From contig NC_087082.1 in the NCBI RefSeq assembly GCF_026151205.1, forward strand, positions 6,579,908 to 6,643,907: a DNA stretch of 64,000 bases, given 5' to 3'. This DNA comes from Bolinopsis microptera (Eukaryota; Ctenophora; Tentaculata; Lobata; Bolinopsidae). Shown here one piece after another: positions 1-10,200 of the stretch (its first letter is position 1; the number at the start of each line of letters is the position of its first letter). The notes below the pieces were generated by a model, which ran no database searches, was not told the DNA's origin, and worked only from the letters and a program-made list of their open reading frames with translations. The position numbers were made by a program, and so were the translations under genes.

Positions 1-110
1 TGAGCGTCGACGACGCTCACCCCACGGCTAGTGACAGAGTCGGGAATCGAACCTGGTACCTCAAGCAATACCAGGCGGATTAACCAACTGAGCCACTAAG
101 CCGTGAAAAG
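1..110 (-). repeat. tRNA-like or tRNA-derived (SINE-like) sequence
   Basis: Read on the minus strand, this stretch begins and ends with complementary seven-base arms (CACGGCT and AGCCGTG). It contains an A-box-like TGGCTCAGTTGG and a B-box-like GGTTCGATTCC, both typical internal RNA polymerase III promoter elements. The anticodon arm and T stem do not fold into a standard cloverleaf, so a tRNA pseudogene or SINE head is more likely than a working tRNA. The 15-base end AAGCCGTG plus neighbouring bases is repeated twice just to the right (107-140). A small hairpin (GAGCGTC/GACGCTC) lies at the window edge. Confidence 0.45.
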
Positions 111-527
111 CCACTAAGCCGTGTGAGCCACTAAGCCGTGAAAGATAATATGAAAATATTCAGTAAGCGTATCAGACTTGCTAAACTGAATGTTTAACGA
201 CTCAGTTTATTTAAATATTCAGTTTAATGGCTGCTACAGAGGTAAGTAACTAAGTAAGAAACGAAAGTATTGTTTTCATTTGTAAACTTAGTATCACCAC
301 AGAAGGGTAACGGCAGAAGGTTTTGCGGGTTAACTTATTTTTAAAAGAATCTCTTTGTAACATGATAACTTTAAATCTTAATATAATTAGTATTCGAAAT
401 ATCTATACACGGTGGTTCTTTTAGAATAAAATCACAGGGAAATCCTGTGGTTTTCAGGTCCATCTTAATTGAATTTCGGTTGAAAGTTTGGGAATCGAGT
501 TGAATCAAAACCGCAACAAAAGCTGAG
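111..527. other. AT-rich stretch without a recognisable gene
   Basis: No coding frame, RNA gene or repeat was recognised apart from two short echoes of the tRNA-like end at its left border. Confidence 0.4.
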
Positions 528-655
528 GTGACTACAGTAACTATGGTAACTGCAGTAACTATGGTAACTGCAGTAACTATGGTAACTGCAGTAACTATGG
601 TAACTGCAGTAACTATGGTAACTACAATAACTATGGTAACTGCAGTAACTATGGC
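528..655. repeat. 18-bp minisatellite
   Basis: About seven copies of an 18-bp unit made of GTAACTATGGTAACTGCA. The short open frames on both strands only reflect a unit length that is a multiple of three. The unit contains the GTAAC core shared with most arrays in this window. Confidence 0.9.
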
Positions 656-1136
656 ACCACAAAAGGTGAGCGTTGGACAGGGCGTTCTGATTAATGAAAT
701 ATGTTTTTAAAGTTTTTGTCTGGGTTAGTGTCTGTTGAAGAAAAATGAGTGACAGATTCGCTGGATAATGTTTGATTACTAATATCTGTCTTTATAGCAA
801 GAAGATCACAGTATTTCATGCTGTTTTTAAATTTCTGTCTAAAGTTTAACCTAGTGTTAACTAGGACTTAAGTGTGAAGGAGAACTCCGTTTTTAAATTA
901 TTGAGATATTGAATGATTCGATATTTTGTCCTAAAATTCAGAACAGCGTTTTATGTCTCAGTCTGAAATGCAGTCTTTCGGCAATAATATTTGTATCAAC
1001 CACATCATCACGGACCATCATTACATTTCAATGAGTAAATCGACAGAAAAGTTAGCAAAAAGGAGGAAGCTACTAAAATAAATTGTCTGTTTCCGAAAAA
1101 TCAACATCACCCACTGTTCCACAACCTCCTATATTC

Positions 1137-1288
1137 TCACGCGTGACGACTCACGCACTTATTATCCACTGTGCACTTGAGAGTATTGTCTTGTTTGCAC
1201 GTGCAAGTTCTACAGCCGCGCATCACTCTACTCCCAGGTGTTAGATAATTACTTCCGGTGTAGCAGCCAGAAACTAGGGACCCAGCAC
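1137..1288 (-). CDS. Terminal exon: last cysteine module and stop
   Basis: It starts after TTCTCAG in phase 1 and encodes GCYTGSNYLTPGSRVMRG, CRTCTCKQ and LKCTVDNKC, followed by SRHA and TGA. A full six-cysteine module ending at the stop supports this as the gene's 3' end. Confidence 0.75.
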
Positions 1289-4200
1289 CTGAGAATAAAT
1301 ATTCGGTTAGCTACCAAATATCTGGCTACCTGGCTTTTTCTACCTTTCTAGTTCTCTGTGATCTTTTTCTACTTGTATACTTAACTACCTGGCTCTTTCT
1401 ATGTGTTACGCAAATTTTTGCTTTACTATTACTAAAATGGTGAATCGAAGGCCACAAAAGTTGTTAGTAAGTAATTGAGTACTCACATTGTTTTGGATGA
1501 AGTCTGCTGCAGCGAAGGTGTCCTCTGTTGCACGTGCAGGATTTACAGTGCTGTTTATTGTAGAGTATGGAACTGTTCAGGACCACCATGTTGTACGATA
1601 TACTACACCCTGGGGAATAATTAGTTAGGGTGTTACTAGGGTGTTACTAGGGTGTTACTAGGGTGCTGCTAGAGTGTTACTAGGGTGTTACTAGGGTGTT
1701 ACTAGGGTGTTGCTAGGGAACTGTTCAGGACTACCATGTTGTACGATATACTGCACCCTGGGGTATAGTTAGCTGACTATAAGCTGAGCAGGTCACTATG
1801 AAACTGGTTATAAACCATTTAATAACAAGTAGAAGAGTCTGTCGCTGCCTAACGTCTCTGATTCGGGGCTTTTTTAGGCCCATGATAATAATATACAGAT
1901 ATACCCTTCAGTTAAACTTAAACAGATTAAATAACAATAAATACCTTACAAGACATATTTATAACGTACGAAATGTGGCGGTTTTCCGAAAATTTCGCCA
2001 TATTTTCGGACCGCCAAAATTTCGGTCGTCGTAATAGAATCCGTCGCATTATCTTTTAGCTTATTTCAATGACTGTGCCTTCACTGCTTTATTTTGTTTT
2101 TAAAAAGTAATATCAAGTAAAATAAATAAATAAATTCTGGCATCTTGGGACAAATTATTACCACACCAATGACGAATTGAATGTCAAGCAATACAGTTTA
2201 AATTTGCATTAAAATACATGTATGTGCTAACATGAAAGTCTTACAGTCTTAATACAGACTAAGTTTGAACATGATTTTACCGAATTTCAGAAATTTCCTT
2301 ACTGCTTACTGTCACAAAAAATGATGAAAAATACCCTTATTTTCTGTGACGTCCGAAATTTGACGGTTTTTGTTCAATTTCGCCATATTTTCGGACCGCC
2401 AAAATTTCGGTCGTCGCAAATTAAGCCGCCATAAATATGTCTTGTAAGGTAACAAGAAGACTAGCAATACTAACCTGCGTGAAGAGTACTATCAGTGTAA
2501 CTATGTGGGGGGAGAAAGGAAGGTGGTCTATTAGCAGGAGCACACCTCTCTGCTGACTGGTCGTGACAGCTCAGTGAGTACTGGTGCTGACTCCCTTCCG
2601 ATAAGGAACACCTGGGCAGGAGGTGTTACTAGGATGTTACTAGGGTGTTACTAGGGTGTTACTAGGGTGTTACTAGGGTATTACTAGGGTGTTGCTAGCT
2701 CAGTGAGTACTGGTGCTGACTCCCTTCCGATAAGGAACACCTGGGCAGGAGGTGTGACTAGGGTGTTACTAGGGTGTTACTAGGGTGTTACTAGGGTGTT
2801 ACTAGGGTGTTGCTAGCTCAGTGAGTGCTGGTGCTGACTCCCTTCAGATAGGGAACACCCGGGCAGGAGGTGTTACTAGGGTGTTACTAGGGTGTTACTA
2901 TGGTGTTACTAGGGTGTTACTAGGGTGTTACTAGGGTGTTACTAGGGTGTTATAGGAGGAGATATACAATTCAACAAACTGATACTAGACAATATAATTG
3001 CACCTTAATTAACTAACTAATTGGTTTGTGGGCAAAAATTGCACCCAATCTGTCCAATTTGTGTTCAGAAAATTTCATATTTGAAAATGGGACAGGATTT
3101 TGAAAATACAACTTTTCGTTTTGTTAAGCTTTCTGCTGTGGACTTCTTCCGACCTAAATCAAACTTCCAGCACCTCAATCGTGCCATTTGGCATCTACAG
3201 TTGACTTACTAATTGGTTGTGGGTAAAAATATGTAAAAACTGTAAAATTTCGGTCCTGGAAATTTCATCTTCAAAAACTGAAAATGGGACAGAGATTGGG
3301 ACAATATGATTTTGCAATTTTATTCGGGATTTTGACTACCAGTACCTCAATTTGGTTCCATGCCATCATCAATTAACTGACTAATTGGTTTGTGGGCAAA
3401 AATTGCACCCAATCTGTCAAATTTGTGTTCAGAAAATTTCATATTTGAAAATGGGATAGGATTTTGAAAATACAACTTTTCGTTTTGTTAAGCTTTCTGC
3501 TGTGGACTTCTTCCGACCTCAATCAAACTTCCAGCACCTCAATCGTGTCATTTGGCATCTATAGTTGACTTACTAATTGGTTGTGGGTAAAAATATCAGT
3601 AAAAACTGTAAACTTTTGGTCCTGGAAATTTCATCTTCAAAAACTGAAATTGGGACAGAGATTGGGACAAATTGACAATATGATTTTGCAATTTTATTCG
3701 GGATTTTGACTACCAGTACCTCAATTTGGTTTCATATCATCATCAATTAACTGACTAATTGGTTTGTGGGCAAAAATTGCACCAAATCCGTCAAATTTGT
3801 GTTCAGAAATTTTCATATTTCAAAATGGGACAGGATTTTGAAAATACAACTTTTCGTTTTGTTAAGCTTTCTGTTGTGGACTTCTTCCGACCTCAATCAA
3901 ACTTCCAGCACCTCAATCGTGTCATTTGGCATCTATAGTTGACTTACTAATTGGTTGTGGGTGAAAATATCAGTCAAAACTGTAAAATTTCGGTCCTGGA
4001 AATTTCATCTTCAAAAACTGAAAATGGGACAGAGATTGGGACAATATGATTTTGCAATTTTATTCGGGATTTTGACTACCAGTACCTCAATTTGGTTTCA
4101 TACCATCATCAATTAACTAACTAATTGGTTTGTCGGCAAAAATTGCACCCAATCTGTCAAATTTGTGTTCAGAAAATTTCATATTTGAAAATGGGACAGG

Positions 4201-7200
4201 ATTTTGAAAATACAACTTTTCGTTTTGTTAAGCTTTCTGCTGTGGACTTCTTCCGACCTCAATCAAAATTCCAGCACCCCAATCGCGTCATTTAGCATCT
4301 ATAATTGACATACTAATTGGTTGTGGGTGAAAATATCAGTCAAAACTGTAAAATTTAGGACCTGGAAATTTCATCTTCAAAAACTGAAAATGGGACAGAG
4401 ATTGGGACAATATGATTTTGCAACTTTATTCGGGATTTTTACTATACCAGTACCTCAATTTGGTTTCATACCATCATCAATTAACTGACTAATTGGTTTG
4501 TGGGCAAAAATTGCACCCAATCTGTCAAATTTGTGTTCAGAAAATTTCATATTTGAAAATGGGACAGGATTTTGAAAATATAACTTTTTGTTTTGTTAAG
4601 CTTTCTGCTGTGGACTTCCTCCGATCTCAATCAAAATTCCAGCATCTCAATCGTGTCATTTGCCATCTATAGTTGACTTACTAATTGGTTGTGGGTGAAA
4701 ATATCAGTCAAAACTGTAAAATTTCGGTCCTGGAAATTTCATCTTCAAAAACTGAAAATGGGACAGAGATTGGGACAATATGATTTTGCAATTTTATTCG
4801 GGATTTTGACTACCAGACACCAGTACCTCAATTTGGTTTCATAGCATCATCAATTAACTGACTAATTGGTTTGTGGGCAAAAATTGCACCCAATCTGTCA
4901 AATTTGTGTTCAGAAAATTTCATATTTGAAAATGGGACAGGATTTTGAAAATACAACTTTTCGTTTTGTTAAGCTTTCTGCTGCGGACTTCCTCCGACCT
5001 CAATCTAAATTCCAGCAAATCAATCGCGTCATTTGGCATCTATAGTTGACTTACTAATTGGTTGTGGGTGAAAATATCAGTGAAAACTGTAAAATTTCGG
5101 TCCTGGAAATTTCATCTTCAAAAACTGAAAATGGGACAGAGATTGGGACAATATGATTTTGCAATTTTATTCGGGATTTTGACTATCAGACACCAGTACC
5201 TCAATTTGGTTTCATAGCATCATCAATTAACTGACTAATTGGTTTGTGGGCAAAAATTGCACCCAATCTGTCAAATTTGTGTTCAGAAAATTTCATATTT
5301 GAAAATGGGACAGGATTTTGAAAATACAACTTTTCGTTTTGTTAAGCTTTCTGCTGCGGACTTCCTCCGACCTCAATCTAAATTCCAGCACATCAATCGC
5401 GTCATTTGGCATCTATAGTTGACTTACTAATTGGTTGTGGGTGAAAATATCAGTGAAAACTGTAAAATTTCGGTCCTGGAAATTTCATCTTCAAAAACTG
5501 AAAATGGGACAGAGATTGGGACAATATGATTTTGCAATTTTATTTGGGATTTTGACTCTTATAACAATACCTGCAATATCTGCAGCTCCCAGCGAGAATA
5601 ACACCTGCAGGTAGAACCATGACACCTCCAATATTACAACCAGTGAGGGGCTGTGCTGAGGGGTCCACGTGCCCACAAACCAGCTGGTCACGCGACTGGG
5701 AACTCTCACACGTGCACAGGATTTGCCTGGATCAGGAGGAGATATTATTTATTAGTACTATGTTTGTAGGTTGGAATGAAGCCAGAAACGGGATGAAGCA
5801 GGATGTTTCCTTGAAGTTGAAAGGGTCACTCACATATTACGTAATCAGCCGAGGGGGGAGGGGGGGGGGTCACTCACATATTACGTAATCAGCCGAGGGG
5901 GGAGGGGGGGGTCACTCACATATTACGTAATCAGCCGAGGGGGATGGGGGTTTCCAAATGATTACGCTAATGTAATTTTGACACAATTGCTATGTGTAAA
6001 ACGGATTATGGAAGGGGGGGGTAAAAATTGTTAAAAAGGTGATTACGTAACATGTGAACCACCCCTAAACACTCAATCAGAGCACATCAAATATTGATTG
6101 TACAGTTCAACATGCTAACATGTGTTTGAAGTCACGAGAAAGAAAATATTTTATAAAATTTCGTTATATCTGACCTGTTGATGTAAATTGAATATCCTGA
6201 AGGCACGACAACTCCTTCATAAAAACACCCGCTGTTCGCGTCATCAGTACCAAATATCACTTTACCAGATTGCAGATTGTGACATCTGTAGTTTTCTTTG
6301 TTGACCGGTGCAGAAAACAGCCTAAAATTAGATGGATTGTATGAAGTTACTATATTTCTATTGCAATTGTTCACTTTCATTTTAAAAGTTCAGGCAACAC
6401 GTAGAATTTGTCAAAAAAATCTATTTATTATTACTTTATTAATTTTCCAGATAAAAAGGCCACAACTTACTTAGATTCGTACTGCTTGCTAATTTCAGGG
6501 GCACCAGGAAGGTTTTCTTGCTTCGGAACATATATCTGATGGTTTCCACTCCATTGCGGTGTATGTCTGCCTGTAGTTTGAGGGACTACTGAGGATTTAA
6601 CCTCTACAGAGGGGTTCTCTAACTTAGGAAATCGTCTTTGTTTTTTACTCCTCTTTCCTCTTATACGCCTTCTCCTCTCCAATTCTTCTCTATCTTCCTC
6701 ATTATTGTGAGAGTTTTTGGACTGTTTTGTGTCCTTGCGGGCTGATACAGTTTCATGATTGAGGAATCTTATAAGCTGCTCCTTTTTACGTCTCCTCTCC
6801 TCTCCATCCTCCTCTCCTCGAGTGCAACTGAACACAAGGCTCCCTGATGATTGCTTGATACAAGAACACACTAAACCTCCAGGAATTGTCCTATATTTTC
6901 CTAGTGGTGTTGCTTTGCCTTGATACACACAAGCAGGCCTTGTTTTAGGTTTAGTTTTAGTAGGAGCCGTAACCATAGTAACCTTGTAATTACTAGCATG
7001 TGTGGGCAATGTTTGAGGTTTGTCTTGTTTTGCTGCACTTGAAGCGGTAGGGGATATCATGGGACTTTCTTTGTACGTGTTCTGTTTTACACGTGTTTTA
7101 CACGTGTTTTTGCAGATGAACACAGGCCCAGAAAGGAGTTGTTTGCAAGTACAAACCTTACATTTACTCAACGCTAAGTCTGAACCGAACCTGATCACCA

Positions 7201-10200
7201 GGCCCCCTCTCCGACACCCCCTTATAACCTGTTGTGTCTGTGTGTGTTGTGGCATGTTGTGATGTTGTGTCTTATGAGTGAAGGCAGAGTATGTGGGAGC
7301 AGGAGCATACTTCTGGTTAGCTGCACAGGATGGGTAGTATCTGCAGGCAAGATAAGCGTTATCTTGAGAGTCCGTTTTACACTGGCAGGCTGTGCATTCT
7401 TCAATCCTTATTTTTGATCCTACTGGGATTTTCTTGGTGTTTATTTGACAATTATTACTTTTTTGAATATTTAGCCCTGGTTTTGAATCTGAAGAATGGT
7501 CGTTTTTTCTGGTGTTTGATGTTTTGGCTGACTTCTTGGTCTGACGATTAAAGACATCAATACAACCTGAAGTCTTTTTGCAGTAAAACCCAACATTGTT
7601 ACCCACATTCAAACATACGCAAGTTTTACAATTCCCCACTGTGATGCCCTCTAACAGTGGAATTACCTTACCGTCAACAGAACAGTGTTTAGTTTTGATC
7701 ACCGTCATGTGGTTACGTGTCATGTGATTACGCGTGTCACCACTATTTGTAGCTTGAGGCAGCTTGTTAAGATGACGGCAGGCCTGGTTTTCTTCACACT
7801 TCACTGTTGGACTACCTCGGTAGAGCAGACAAGCACATTCGTCACATTTTCCGTCCCTGTAAACCAACCCTAAAGGAATCTTCCTGCCATTCCTCCAGCA
7901 AAACTCTCTTCCTTCCTCAACACATAATGGATCTTTGAAACACTTTACCACTGGTTTGAAATTCTGATCAAAGTCACAGATGCAACGATTGCATCCCTTA
8001 CTGATCGAATCGGCTATGTCGTATGCTTTCTTTTCAAAGAAGCACTTGGCTTTTCTGTTTGAGCATATTTGACTTTTTCTGGTTTTGCAAAAGAACACGT
8101 GATCTGGATTTTTAGTACAGAGACATCTAGAACACGGTCGCTCAATTGCTTGATGGAACTTAATGAAACTGTTTGCCATTGAACATCCCTTGGTTGAGCG
8201 TTCAATGTTGAAAACGATTCTGGTTGGAGTCAAGTTAACATGATTTTGTTTTTTGTTCTCGGTCGTGTGTTTACTTTTGATCGCATTTTTCTTTGCGCTG
8301 GTTTTGCTTTCTTTGGTTTTCTTTTTAGAATGTTTCTTCTTGACGGTTTTGTCCCTAGCGATATCCTTAAGAAGAGTATTTATTGCATTGAAATCTGTAC
8401 TTTTATCTGTAGCTTCAACACTTTTCCTGTCGGAAACATTTTCCTCCACATTATTTTCATTTTTGTCATATACACTTTTCCGCTTTTCTCTAACAGTTTT
8501 ATTTTTGTTGCTATCATTCCCCTTCTTTTGAGATCCTTTTTGTTTATCATTTTTAACTGCTCTGTCCTTGGCTTTATGAATTTTTGTTTTCAATTGTGTG
8601 GTTACACACCTGAATATCAGCCCAGTTGTATGCTGGGTACAAGTACACTTTCTATTTTCAATAAAGAATCCTTTACCAATAGAATAAACCCTGCTCCTAA
8701 AATAGCATTTCTCTTCATCGACAACTGTGTTGTGTTTAGGTCTGCTCTTCTTTTGGAGGCATGTCTTATCTTGAGTACATTTGAAAACAACCTTTTTACC
8801 CACGTAACAAGAGCAAGAAATGCAGTTTTTTAGCTTCATGATCTCTCCATTTTTGTATAATTGCTTTTTGTAGTGACACATCATGGAAATACGAGGAGCG
8901 TTTTGGGACTTCAAGCAAGGACTCTTATCTTTTGTTTTACCCATGGAAATTTTTGCCTTATCAACAATATTTTTAACCAAATTAGAGTGACCTTTTTTGG
9001 GTGTTGGTTGTTTCGTATTTTTTGCATCCGTCATAGAATCATCATCATTCGATTTTGAGCTGTTGTCTGTGGCATCACCACCTTTTTTATTCAAAGCTTC
9101 TTTCTCAGTTGGGTTAGGTTTCTTTTCATTCCCTTTCTCAGTTGGGTTAGGTTTCTTTGTATTCCCTTTCTCAGTTGGGTAAGGTTTCTTTTCATTCCCT
9201 TTCTCAGTTGGGTTAGGTTTCTTTTCATTCTCTTTCTCAGTTGGGTTAGGTTTCTTGTCATTCCCTTTCTCAGTTGGGTTAGGTTTCTTTTCATTCCCTT
9301 TCTCAGTTGGGTTAGGTTTCTTTTCATTCCCTTGAGCAGGTTTTACTTTAACATCTTCTTCAGATTTGTTGTTATTGGATGCTATTCTGTCATCTTCAAA
9401 AGAATCATCGTCAGATTTAGGCTCTTTCTCATTGGACGAATCCTTTTCGTCTTTTGGTTCTCTAGGTGATTCAGCCTTCTTTTTGGATGAGTTAGGTTTT
9501 TCTTTTGAAGAATTAGATTTGACTTCAGTAATATTTTCTTTCTTGTCTGAAGGATCTGAATTCTTTGGACTAGAATTATTTATTTTCTTTTTGGAGGTGT
9601 GTCCATCTTTAGTAGCTTGCGACCCCTTTTGAGTGCCATTTGATTTCCCACTGGCTGAATCAGCGGAGCTATTATTTTCTTTCTTAGGACTAAGAACCTG
9701 GTCAGTTGATGCACCTTCTCCGTCCTTGGATACATGAGCTTTATCCAACGAGGATTTCTTATCATCTTTCGAGGACTTCTTATTATCTTTCGAGGATTTC
9801 TTATCATCTTTCGAGGACTTCTTATTATCAATCGAGGACTTCTTATCATCTTTCGAGGACTTCTTATTATCTTTCGAGGATTTCTTATCATCTTTCGAGG
9901 ACTTCTTATTATCAATCGAGGATTTCTTATCATCTTTTGAGGACTTCTTATTATCAATCGAGGACTTCTTATCATCTTTCGAGGACTTCTTATTATCAAT
10001 CGAGGATTTCTTATCATCTTTTGATGACTTCTTATTATCTTTCGAGGACTTCTTATCATCTTTTGAGGACTTCTTATTATCAATCGAGGACTTCTTATCA
10101 TTTTTGTAGTCCTTCTCGTTATCTTTCAAGGTATCTTTTGAAGCCTTCTTGTCGTTTTTCGAGCCCCTCTTATTATCTTTTGAAGACTTCTTATCATTTT

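Noticed and set aside
1-110. Functional tRNA gene
   Set aside because: Acceptor arms and A/B boxes are recognisable, but the anticodon arm and T stem do not pair properly.
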